Translations under genes and position numbers: made by a program
Shown here: in pieces, positions 1 through 5,276 of the stretch
How positions within the stretch are numbered: the stretch's first letter is position 1
Layout of the letters: the number at the start of each line of letters is the position of its first letter
DNA from: Methanobrevibacter sp.
Lineage (GTDB): Archaea > Methanobacteriota > Methanobacteria > Methanobacteriales > Methanobacteriaceae
Reading direction: 5' to 3'
Assembly (NCBI GenBank): GCA_017652345.1
Contig: JAGCBE010000067.1
Location: 1 to 5,977, forward strand
DNA length: 5,977 bases
Notes under the pieces: model-generated
What the model was told of the DNA's origin: nothing
What the model saw: the letters and a program-made list of their open reading frames with translations, nothing else
Database searches by the model: none

Positions 1-383
1 ATCCATTGAAGCATTACAGAAGTAAAAGTACTAAAAGCTGCTTCAGTTGACCATGCTCTTTTGCTCAAGTAATAATCAACTGTAATGTCAATTTGTCTAA
101 ATTGATCAATAACTATTTCTTGAACTTCTGGAGCTTTAGGTCTATTGATTGATAATAAATTTGCTGCTTCAGAATCAGCACCCCATACTCTTGATTTTAA
201 AATATCTGAAGCATAGAATAATTTTGTGTCTCCATATAAGGATCCATCCACTTTGAAATGATCAACTAATTGGGAATAAGTTCCCTTAATGTTGTCTGCA
301 TAAACTTGCTGGCTTATAATCATATTATATATAGCCGCAAAAATTTCATTGGAATTAAGACTTCCACCAAAAGCTGTTGGCAT
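1..383 (-). CDS. Probable major capsid protein, N-terminal part (cut by window edge)
   Basis: The first 127 residues are present; the gene continues beyond base 1. The ATG at 383-381 is preceded by AGGAGG inside the end of the scaffold gene, and the two genes share one base in a TAATG junction, so translation is probably coupled. Seen: the segment around residues 45-73 (VDGSLYGDTKLFYASD, then a WGAD at 67-70), RPKAP at 81-85, and a YLSKRAW segment at 105-111. I recall this kind of N-terminus from capsid proteins of small phi29-like and gut phages, but this is from memory and not a search. The position directly after a short acidic coiled-coil protein matches the phi29 order of scaffold (gp7) then major capsid protein (gp8). 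The protein would form the prohead shell. An alternative is another abundant virion protein. The HK97-fold core, which would settle it, lies outside the window. Confidence 0.65.
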   Translation of the reverse strand, partial: MPTAFGGSLNSNEIFAAIYNMIISQQVYADNIKGTYSQLVDHFKVDGSLYGDTKLFYASDILKSRVWGADSEAANLLSINRPKAPEVQEIVIDQFRQIDITVDYYLSKRAWSTEAAFSTFTSVMLQW

Positions 384-892
384 TATTTACCTCCTATTAA
401 ACCTAGCTCTTTTAATTTTGACATAGGTAAAGCTTCTTTAGTCTTACTTTGTAATAAGTTTGTAAACAGTAAGCTATCCCCATTTGAGTCATCTATGCAA
501 CTTTCAACGATGTTCACAAGATTTTCAATTTTTTCTGAATCAGAAGCTGATGGAGTAATTTGATGACCAGTTGGTAAAAATGGATCTTGATGTCCTGCTT
601 TTATTTCTTCTTCTCTTAATTTAAGAGTTGTCTTCCAAAATTCTAAATTGTTTAGATCTCCAGAAAATAATTTCTTTCTTAATTCGTTTGGATCTACATG
701 TTCTTCTTTTGGAGTTTCTACTTCAACTGGATTTCCATTCACAAGCGAATTTAAAAGTTTACGATTTTCTTCTACTTGCTTGTCATATGTTTCTTTTGAA
801 ACAGTATTTTCCTTTAATCTTTTGATTTCTTCCAAATAATCTTGTTCTAGTGGATTTTCCTCTGTTTTTTCAATTTCGTTGTTTTCTGCCAT
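383..892 (-). CDS. Probable prohead scaffolding protein, 169 aa
   Basis: This is a highly charged, glutamate/lysine-rich, mostly helical protein with no membrane segment or enzymatic motif. Residues about 3-50 are predicted coiled coil (YLEEIKRLKEN and VEENRKLLNS heptad-like runs). A proline-containing linker follows (VETPKEEHVDP), then a short C-terminal helix ending LKELGLIGGK. Such proteins, placed just before the major capsid gene, are the usual phage scaffolds that template prohead assembly and are later lost. The reading frame is open further upstream (to 1015), but that extension is cysteine-rich, runs through a promoter and a hairpin, and has no ribosome binding site. The ATG at 892 has AAGGAGG seven bases upstream and is the better start. 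The stop codon overlaps the capsid start by one base. The function is inferred from position and composition. Confidence 0.7.
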   Translation of the reverse strand: MAENNEIEKTEENPLEQDYLEEIKRLKENTVSKETYDKQVEENRKLLNSLVNGNPVEVETPKEEHVDPNELRKKLFSGDLNNLEFWKTTLKLREEEIKAGHQDPFLPTGHQITPSASDSEKIENLVNIVESCIDDSNGDSLLFTNLLQSKTKEALPMSKLKELGLIGGK

Positions 893-893
893 A

Positions 894-935
894 TTATCCT
901 CCTTTTTGAACAGGAGCATGGAATGACCTAACCAT
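894..935 (-). CDS. Possible 13-codon leader peptide before the scaffold gene
   Basis: An ATG at 935-933 follows an SD-like AAGGTGGGG and opens a 13-codon frame (MVRSFHAPVQKGG). Its TAA stop lies one base before the scaffold ATG, and its last codons contain the scaffold ribosome binding site. The start codon lies within the base-paired arm of the hairpin at 912-941, so its initiation would be hindered unless the hairpin opens. It could couple or meter translation of the scaffold, or it may be a chance frame. Nothing in the peptide itself suggests a function. Confidence 0.25.
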   Translation of the reverse strand: MVRSFHAPVQKGG

Positions 936-941
936 GCCCCC
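912..941 (-). promoter_or_regulatory. GC-rich hairpin in the scaffold mRNA leader
   Basis: On the minus strand GGGGGCAUGG (941-932) pairs with CCAUGCUCCU (921-912), giving ten pairs including two G-U, around a 10-nt loop. It is the most GC-rich spot in the leader. No U-run follows on either strand, so it is not an intrinsic terminator. It ends about 12 bases before the AAGGAGG of the scaffold gene. Likely roles are mRNA protection or control of translation; the sequence does not say which. Confidence 0.6.
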
Positions 942-971
942 ACCTTAGAAATAAGAATATATGAACAACAT

Positions 972-987
972 ATTGCACAAATGCAAT
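972..987 (-). promoter_or_regulatory. Small hairpin or palindrome at the predicted late transcript start
   Basis: ATTGCA and TGCAAT form a six-base inverted repeat around a 4-nt loop, overlapping the predicted transcription start of the promoter just upstream. It could cap the 5' end of the mRNA as a hairpin or act as a small operator. Confidence 0.35.
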
Positions 988-1020
988 TATATTGTATCAT
1001 ACTTTTTTTAAACAATTCAA
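986..1020 (-). promoter_or_regulatory. Vegetative (sigma-A type) promoter for scaffold and capsid genes
   Basis: Two overlapping solutions are visible: TTGAAT (1020-1015) with TACAAT (996-991), and TTGTTT (1015-1010) with TATAAT (991-986). Each has an 18-bp spacer that includes a run of seven A. The predicted start lies near 979-984, giving a leader of about 90 nt before the scaffold ATG. It sits immediately after the stop of the 115-aa gene, so the prohead genes can be expressed separately from the replication and packaging genes. Confidence 0.65.
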
Positions 1021-1022
1021 TA

Positions 1023-1370
1023 CTATTTGAAAAGTTTTTGAATTTTTTTATTTATTCTGTCTGTAATTCTATCAGACATATTACCATATTTACATCCATA
1101 TTTTTTTTGGATGGCCTCTATTCTTTGTTTTGCACTGTCTCTTGAATATCCCATTGAAAGACTATCAAAATTTGAATATTCATTAGTGATCCAATATTCT
1201 ATGGATAGTTTTTCTAAAATAGGATTTCCATGTTTATTTAAAAAATCTTTAGTAATTTCTCTTTTGCCAATAAGAGCTTCTATTACTATTTCGTATTCTG
1301 AAAAGGTATCTCGCAATAGATAGTTTGATAAATTCATATATGCTAAGAATATAGCTTCATTAGTTTTCAT
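1023..1370 (-). CDS. Hypothetical protein, 115 aa
   Basis: I do not recognise this protein. It is helical and basic at the C-terminus (DRINKKIQKLFK), with aromatic residues around 59-68 (EYWITNEYSN) and a patch at 72-96 that includes SMGYSRDSAKQRIEAIQKKYG. No membrane segment, signal peptide or metal-binding motif is visible. The ATG at 1370 has no good ribosome binding site of its own but overlaps the end of the 21-aa gene by 11 bases, so it is probably translated by coupling. It is the last gene before the internal promoter and lies between the packaging ATPase/RNA and the scaffold. A role in virion assembly or host interaction is possible but not shown. Confidence 0.7.
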   Translation of the reverse strand: MKTNEAIFLAYMNLSNYLLRDTFSEYEIVIEALIGKREITKDFLNKHGNPILEKLSIEYWITNEYSNFDSLSMGYSRDSAKQRIEAIQKKYGCKYGNMSDRITDRINKKIQKLFK

Positions 1371-1425
1371 ATTTAGCTAATACTATGGCACAAATTACTA
1401 TGAATATAGCTATAAAGAATTCCAT
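1360..1425 (-). CDS. 21-aa single-helix membrane peptide
   Basis: The peptide reads MEFFIAIFIVICAIVLAKYE plus N. Residues 3-17 are almost wholly hydrophobic, enough for one membrane-spanning helix, with a short charged C-terminal tail. The ATG at 1425-1423 is preceded by AAAGGAGA at good spacing; that site overlaps the stop of the 44-aa gene. The 3' end overlaps the 115-aa gene by 11 bases. The strong ribosome binding site and the tight packing argue that it is translated despite its size. It could be a small membrane effector (for example of lysis or exclusion) or mainly a device to couple translation of the next gene. No family is recognisable. Confidence 0.5.
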   Translation of the reverse strand: MEFFIAIFIVICAIVLAKYEN

Positions 1426-1435
1426 AGTTTCTCCT

Positions 1436-1570
1436 TTATTTCATATTATCTTGCCCAACTATAATTTCAAATGGACGATTTAATTGTTCTAAACATTTTT
1501 GGATGTCATACCATTCACTCACAACTTTAGTTATGAACAATTCTTCTGGTTTTATACTTTCTTTTTTCAT
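1436..1570 (-). CDS. Hypothetical small protein, 44 aa
   Basis: The ATG at 1570-1568 follows AAAGGAG with a six-base gap, one of the stronger sites in the window. The product begins MKKESIKPEELFITKVVSEW and ends VGQDNMK. It is soluble and slightly charged with no recognised motif. It begins 15 bases after the closing helix of the structured RNA at 1585-1714 and ends within the ribosome binding site of the 21-aa gene. The function is unknown. Confidence 0.55.
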   Translation of the reverse strand: MKKESIKPEELFITKVVSEWYDIQKCLEQLNRPFEIIVGQDNMK

Positions 1571-1584
1571 AGTATCTCCTTTGG

Positions 1585-1714
1585 TGATCGGATATGAAAG
1601 GGTATCCTAATATGTGCTAACCACACTTGGCTCATGTGTCAATCTCTGGCACCTCTTCGGCTGCAATCCAGAAAATTGATTTTAACAGATATATATTAAG
1701 ACCGCATCCGACCA
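1585..1714 (-). ncRNA. Candidate packaging RNA (phi29 pRNA-like branched RNA)
   Basis: A 130-nt non-coding stretch starts three bases after the ATPase stop codon and is visibly richer in G+C than its surroundings. I worked out its minus-strand fold by hand. Helix P1 joins the ends: 1714-1706 with 1593-1585, nine pairs with one G-U. Helix P2: 1702-1693 with 1613-1604, ten pairs with two G-U. Inside P2, hairpin P3 pairs 1679-1668 with 1649-1639 (11 pairs, one bulged U) around an 18-nt loop. Hairpin P4 pairs 1638-1634 with 1626-1622 around GAGCCAA. P3 and P4 abut with no spacer. Paired ends, a long stem, then a larger-loop hairpin followed by a smaller one at a three-way junction is the layout of phi29 pRNA. 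The size also fits (about 120 nt essential in phi29). phi29 pRNA forms a ring on the prohead connector and binds the gp16 ATPase. I found only a weak loop-loop match (GCC with GGU) and no clear promoter, so the RNA may be processed from the operon mRNA. Alternatives are a cis-acting mRNA element or a terminator, though no U-run is present. Confidence 0.6.
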
Positions 1715-1716
1715 TA

Positions 1717-2757
1717 TTAACCTCTTGGCTTTAATAGCTCCAATTCTTTTTTAAACATTTTTTGTGTAATAAGATTTCTAAAATAAAAACCTCTTGCATG
1801 AAATGCAGATATAATATCATCTCTAGTAGCTATATTAAATACTCCATCTAAATATGGTTGCATATTTATTGTATGTACTTTTTCATTGTTATATTGAGCA
1901 ATTATTCTGCCATCCCAAAGTGTGAAAGCTACAGTCTTGCCAAATCTAATTACAGATGTTGGCTTCCTTAGTCTTCCTTTATAAACAAGGCTAACATCAA
2001 CAATAACTTTGTTCGTAAATGTTGATGCATCGGGAGCCAATAAATCAGCTATTGTTCCTTTTCTTCTTTCAAGATATTTTTTTCCTGGTGGAATATAATC
2101 AACAACTGCTTTCTTTTTTCTCAGATAATATCTTCCAAATTCTTCTGGAATAAAATTAAATGAACACATTATATCTGAAGCTTCTTCCAAAGTATTTCCA
2201 ATTAAAACTATTCTTAATTTACTTGGATCTTTGGTAGATCTAACCAAGTTTTCCATTTGATTAACAAATGCATAGTTTATATCAAACGTTCGTTTCTCAT
2301 TCTTTTCTCTGTTCATTTCATCCAAGCAGATATTATATCCCTCAAAAAATTCATTGTCATACAGTGCAACACCTTTATCATTGTAGAAAGTTGAAAGAGC
2401 TAAAACCTTAGCCATTTTTTTGCCATGATCATAGACAGTTCCAGCTTTCCGTGTTAACTTTAAATTGTTTTTTCTCATTATATCAGCATCCACAAATTCA
2501 GCTGCATTATTAGCTAATAGTTTCTTTACAGATGCTTCAGTCAATCTAAGCCAAATAAATGGCTTGCCTTTTGTCTTCCATTCATGAACGAAATAATCCA
2601 TCCAAGAATAGCTTTTTCCAGCTTCTCTACCGCCAATACAAATATAGAAGAAGGCCCACATTATTCCAAGCATAGATCTAATAGAATACCATTCACTATC
2701 TTTGAACTTGCGTTTCATGTCAAGTTCTTTGAGTAATTGCTTAGTAGATTTTTTCAT
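1717..2757 (-). CDS. DNA packaging (encapsidation) ATPase, phi29 gp16-like, 346 aa
   Basis: This is the motor ATPase that pumps phage DNA into the prohead. Walker A is at residues 41-49 (IGGREAGKS, with K48 and S49 binding nucleotide). Walker B is YNICLDEM at 141-148, with D146 for Mg2+ and E147 as catalytic base. IVLIGNT at 183-189 looks like the sensor strand with its conserved asparagine (N188). The GGRxxGKS form of Walker A and the length (332 aa in phi29 gp16) fit the phi29-type encapsidation ATPases. Like gp16, it is far shorter than usual large terminases; the C-terminal 130 residues are beta-rich and need not be a large-terminase nuclease, as phi29-type genomes are unit length with bound protein. 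The start overlaps the preceding stop (TAATG) and has only a weak ribosome binding site, so coupling is likely. The candidate pRNA follows directly, which supports the assignment. Confidence 0.88.
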   Translation of the reverse strand: MKKSTKQLLKELDMKRKFKDSEWYSIRSMLGIMWAFFYICIGGREAGKSYSWMDYFVHEWKTKGKPFIWLRLTEASVKKLLANNAAEFVDADIMRKNNLKLTRKAGTVYDHGKKMAKVLALSTFYNDKGVALYDNEFFEGYNICLDEMNREKNEKRTFDINYAFVNQMENLVRSTKDPSKLRIVLIGNTLEEASDIMCSFNFIPEEFGRYYLRKKKAVVDYIPPGKKYLERRKGTIADLLAPDASTFTNKVIVDVSLVYKGRLRKPTSVIRFGKTVAFTLWDGRIIAQYNNEKVHTINMQPYLDGVFNIATRDDIISAFHARGFYFRNLITQKMFKKELELLKPRG

Positions 2758-3302
2758 TATGGAGAACCAAATATCTCACTAGAGATCATATCCTTTGCCA
2801 TTCTTGATGATTCTTTATAGCCCTCAGCCTTATACATTTCTTTAAGATCATGATATTGGTCTTTAATATCATCCCATTCTGATTTTGTAAAAGCCTTTTT
2901 TCCCAGCATGATATCTTTTACAGTAATAGGAGATATCTCAAGATCTATTCCTGCAGCTACATATTCTTCAGCTTTTGATTCTATATATTTCTTTCTAGCA
3001 AGAGCTGATGTTCTGGATACTCTATAACCAGCTCTATTAACAAGTTGGTCTACAACTCTTTCATAAGTTGGTCTTTGTTTCTTTTCAAGAAGTGTTTGTC
3101 TCATAGAAGCAAATGTTAGCTTAAAATCTCTTAGTCTTTCAAGTTTTCCAGTTTCCATTTCTACTCCCTCTTTCTTGAGTCTCTTTTCTAGCTTGTCATA
3201 GTTTGCTTGGTATCGTTCATATAATTTCTTCCATTGATAGGAAGACTTCGGTAAGCCCCGTGAACGCTTGCGAGGCCTACCTACTCTCTTCTTTTGTGCC
3301 AT
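2757..3302 (-). CDS. Basic helical DNA-binding protein, candidate terminal protein, 181 aa
   Basis: The N-terminus is strongly basic and contains an AT-hook-like GRPRK at residues 8-12. A helical stretch follows from about 20 to 75 (YERYQANYDKLEKRLKKEGV at 28-47). The rest is charged and mostly helical, ending SSEIFGSP. Terminal proteins of protein-primed phages start with a basic, helical DNA-binding domain; in phi29 gp3 the early part reads similarly, with a lysine/arginine-rich helix and a KKYGV turn comparable to KKEGV here. Such proteins prime replication through a Ser, Thr or Tyr hydroxyl and stay bound to the genome ends. I see candidate serines near the C-terminus (174, 175, 180) but cannot choose one. 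It is shorter than phi29 gp3 (266 aa). Its place between the polymerase and the ATPase suits a terminal protein. A small-terminase-like or nucleoid-type DNA-binding protein is the alternative. The ATG at 3302 follows AAAGGAAAA. Confidence 0.45.
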   Translation of the reverse strand: MAQKKRVGRPRKRSRGLPKSSYQWKKLYERYQANYDKLEKRLKKEGVEMETGKLERLRDFKLTFASMRQTLLEKKQRPTYERVVDQLVNRAGYRVSRTSALARKKYIESKAEEYVAAGIDLEISPITVKDIMLGKKAFTKSEWDDIKDQYHDLKEMYKAEGYKESSRMAKDMISSEIFGSP

Positions 3303-3305
3303 AAT

Positions 3306-3545
3306 CTATTTTCCTTTACAACAATCAAATGTAGGCATTTCAAATCCCTCTTGATAAGCTATCTCATTAGCTATATCTTGATAAGCTAATATCATTCCCC
3401 TTAGTTCATCATTATTCTTTGCCAATTCAACTCTAGCAGATGGTGCTAAAGTTCTTATTAGTTTTTCATCTGATTTGTTTTTCAAATCTTCGTATGCTGA
3501 ATTTATTTTTTTATTGATCAAATCGTAATATTCCTTAATTGTCAT
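3306..3545 (-). CDS. Hypothetical helical protein, 79 aa
   Basis: I do not recognise this protein. It is lysine/glutamate-rich and helical in its first two-thirds (EYYDLINKKINSAYEDLKNK at about 5-24) and ends with a Cys-Cys pair (FDCCKGK). The in-frame ATG at 3560 is possible, but the ATG at 3545 has GTGAGG at good spacing and gives an 11-base overlap with the upstream gene, matching other junctions here, so I chose it. It is followed by only three bases before the next gene's stop-to-start region begins, showing operon packing. No catalytic motif is visible; a small accessory protein of replication or assembly would fit the context. Confidence 0.65.
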   Translation of the reverse strand: MTIKEYYDLINKKINSAYEDLKNKSDEKLIRTLAPSARVELAKNNDELRGMILAYQDIANEIAYQEGFEMPTFDCCKGK

Positions 3546-4017
3546 TTTTTGCCTCACCATCTTCTACTTGTTCTTCTTTCCATGTGTTAATTTCTTTTTC
3601 AAATCTATTATAAGCCACTTCTAAAATATCTGAATGTTTTAATGCAATATATAATTTGTTTAATTTATTACCATCAAGTTCTTTGATAAATTGTTCTTGA
3701 CTATATTGGGCTTTACGCTTAAAGTCTTCCCAAAAATCTAAAAATTTATTATTTTCATATAGATCATGAAGCTCTCTTTCTGTCATATCTTCTGTTAGCC
3801 ATTCAATAATCATATTATATTTTTGGCTTGTTATATCATCAATAAGTTTCAATCCAAAGTTGGGCTTATTATTTATTATAAATACACGAGTATCTGCATC
3901 GGCCTTTTCCGGATGTTCTCTTTCGTATTCTTTCATTCTTTCAACCAACATATCTCTCAAAATTGTTAATCTTTGTGTTTCTATCATTTGTTGTTCCATT
4001 ATATCTTTAATTTCCAT
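3535..4017 (-). CDS. Hypothetical protein, acidic and helical, 160 aa
   Basis: The ATG at 4017 lies within the last codons of the polymerase gene (11-base overlap) and is preceded by AAGGAGA at suitable spacing. The product is strongly helical. It has an N-terminal coiled-coil-like stretch (residues about 1-36, including RDMLVERMKEYEREHPEKAD), a short beta-like segment at 43-57 (TRVFIINNKPNFGLK), then further helices rich in Trp, Asp and Glu, and an acidic tail (EEQVEDGEAKNDN). No known fold or active site is evident to me. It sits between the polymerase and the terminal-protein candidate, so a replication accessory role, perhaps protein-protein contacts, is a guess from context only. Confidence 0.7.
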   Translation of the reverse strand: MEIKDIMEQQMIETQRLTILRDMLVERMKEYEREHPEKADADTRVFIINNKPNFGLKLIDDITSQKYNMIIEWLTEDMTERELHDLYENNKFLDFWEDFKRKAQYSQEQFIKELDGNKLNKLYIALKHSDILEVAYNRFEKEINTWKEEQVEDGEAKNDN

Positions 4018-5071
4018 GTTCTTTATCTCCTTTTTCTTCTAATACATGTATTCCCTCTTCATCTAATCTAAATTGAATTAGTGGAGCTTCATAGATATCT
4101 CCCCACTCCCATTCACTACGATCTTTTACACGATCTAGTGATGTCATTCCCCTAATAACTGGATTGTATTTGCCGTTTTCTATGAATTCATACGCACCAG
4201 CTGACTTGATTCTTAGTTTGCAGTCAACATGATCATGATGCCATTGTCCTATGTTTGGCCCCTCGTGTTCATCGTGATATTGTTCTCCAGTATACCAGAA
4301 TCCATCGGTATTATAGAGCAATATAATTCCACCGTTTTTTTCAACAAATTTGGCCAATCTCTCAACTCTTCTGTTATTGTCGGCTATTGCATCAGCTGCA
4401 AGTCCTGCATATTTCCATCCGATATTTCTTGAGTGAAACATGCCGATGGAATAATTTAAAATAGCTTTATTGATTTCAACTTTTTTTCTGGATTCAAATA
4501 AATAAGTTATTAAATCCGTAAATTCTGGATGAGTTCTCATCAATCCGCAAGGATAGGATGAATGCCAGTCAATATGATGAACATTTGAATAAATAACATC
4601 ATTATATGCGTATGGCCCTAATTTGATTAGTGGTTTTTCTGTTTTATCTGAAATTTCTTTACCATTTAAAACAGCATATTTTGACATATCTATGTGATAT
4701 TGTTCGCATAGATCCAAAAATTTCCAATAGGCTTTAGTTCCTGATAAAATCTGATTTTTTTCATCTGTTGCAGGAGATGGCCGAAACTGTATCCTATAAG
4801 CAAAAGAATCAATTATAATAATTTCTGCACCAATCAAGGAAAATGAATAAGAGTAGGCGGGAAGATTTATGATCCCTGATGTTTTTATTCCTCCTGATGG
4901 TGTTAGTTTTAATTCATAAAATTTGTTTGTTCTTACATATTGCAAGACATCATTAAAAAGTTCGGAATTTTCAACAGTCGGCTTAATAAGAGTTACAGGA
5001 ATTTTAAGCTTGTTTAAATTTTGCGAAGCTTTTATTTTTTGCGAGCTTCTCAACAATATTGGCTTTTTCAT
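4007..5071 (-). CDS. Minimal family B DNA polymerase (palm domain, protein-primed-like), 354 aa
   Basis: The polymerase motifs of family B appear in order. Motif A is HIDWHSSYPCGLM at 166-178, where D168 is the metal ligand and SSYP matches the SLYP box. Motif B is KAILNYSIG at 202-210 (K202 contacts the incoming nucleotide). Motif C is LLYNTDGFWY at 251-260 with D256. A lysine-rich stretch follows (KLRIKSAGAYEF, about 285-296), like the KxY region of phi29 polymerase. In motif C the usual first aspartate is Asn254. In related family B enzymes the second aspartate is the essential ligand, so activity may survive. phi29 polymerase has 572 aa. Here about 165 residues precede motif A with no visible exonuclease motifs, and only 34 residues separate D168 from K202 (134 in phi29), leaving no room for TPR1. 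I chose the ATG at 5071 (MKKPILL); in-frame TTG codons lie at 5087-5095. The start overlaps the 86-aa gene by 68 bases. Confidence 0.75.
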   Translation of the reverse strand: MKKPILLRSSQKIKASQNLNKLKIPVTLIKPTVENSELFNDVLQYVRTNKFYELKLTPSGGIKTSGIINLPAYSYSFSLIGAEIIIIDSFAYRIQFRPSPATDEKNQILSGTKAYWKFLDLCEQYHIDMSKYAVLNGKEISDKTEKPLIKLGPYAYNDVIYSNVHHIDWHSSYPCGLMRTHPEFTDLITYLFESRKKVEINKAILNYSIGMFHSRNIGWKYAGLAADAIADNNRRVERLAKFVEKNGGIILLYNTDGFWYTGEQYHDEHEGPNIGQWHHDHVDCKLRIKSAGAYEFIENGKYNPVIRGMTSLDRVKDRSEWEWGDIYEAPLIQFRLDEEGIHVLEEKGDKEHGN

Positions 5072-5264
5072 CTCTGTTCCAGCTCTCAACAACAAGCCCA
5101 GACAATGACAGCCTTTTTTCTATTCTGTGCACTGTTGGATCATGTTTCAATGTGTTTATAATTTCTTTTGCTTCTTCATCATTGCGTGCACGATAAGAGA
5201 AGAAAAAGACGGATCTTTTTCCTCTCGTGTCGTTTATATATTCAGTTGTAATTATATTATACAT
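5004..5264 (-). CDS. Hypothetical protein, 86 aa
   Basis: I do not recognise this protein. It has a mixed beta-alpha look: SVFFFSYRARNDEEAKEIIN at residues 18-37 suggests a strand followed by a helix, then a second strand around 47-62 (RIEKRLSLSGLVVESW), and a lysine-rich C-terminal helix. This could be a small ferredoxin-like or RNA/DNA-binding fold, but that is a guess from pattern only. The ATG at 5264 has AAAGGT upstream and comes 12 bases after the stop of the 177-aa gene. Its 3' end overlaps the polymerase frame by 68 bases, with the polymerase in the +1 frame relative to it. This is the longest overlap in the window. Confidence 0.6.
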   Translation of the reverse strand: MYNIITTEYINDTRGKRSVFFFSYRARNDEEAKEIINTLKHDPTVHRIEKRLSLSGLVVESWNRDEKANIVEKLAKNKSFAKFKQA

Positions 5265-5276
5265 GTTGTTTTACCT

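Noticed and set aside
893..1015. N-terminal extension of the scaffold frame to 1015
   Set aside because: The extension is cysteine-rich, runs across a promoter and a hairpin, has no ribosome binding site, and the ATG at 892 has a perfect one.
1014..1044. Inverted repeat AATTCAA/TTGAATT around the 115-aa gene stop, followed on the plus strand by a T-run
   Set aside because: The stem is short and all but AT-only with a 17-nt spacer, it overlaps the -35 region, and no plus-strand gene needs a terminator here.
1585..1714. Reading the structured interval as an intrinsic terminator or a riboswitch
   Set aside because: No U-run follows any stem, and the fold has closed ends and a three-way junction with no match to a riboswitch class I know. 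A cis-acting mRNA role is not fully excluded.
1722..1759. A promoter for the candidate pRNA (TATTAA at 1736-1731)
   Set aside because: The -35 position (AATGTT) is poor and the predicted start would not match the 5' end of P1. The RNA may instead be cut from the operon transcript.
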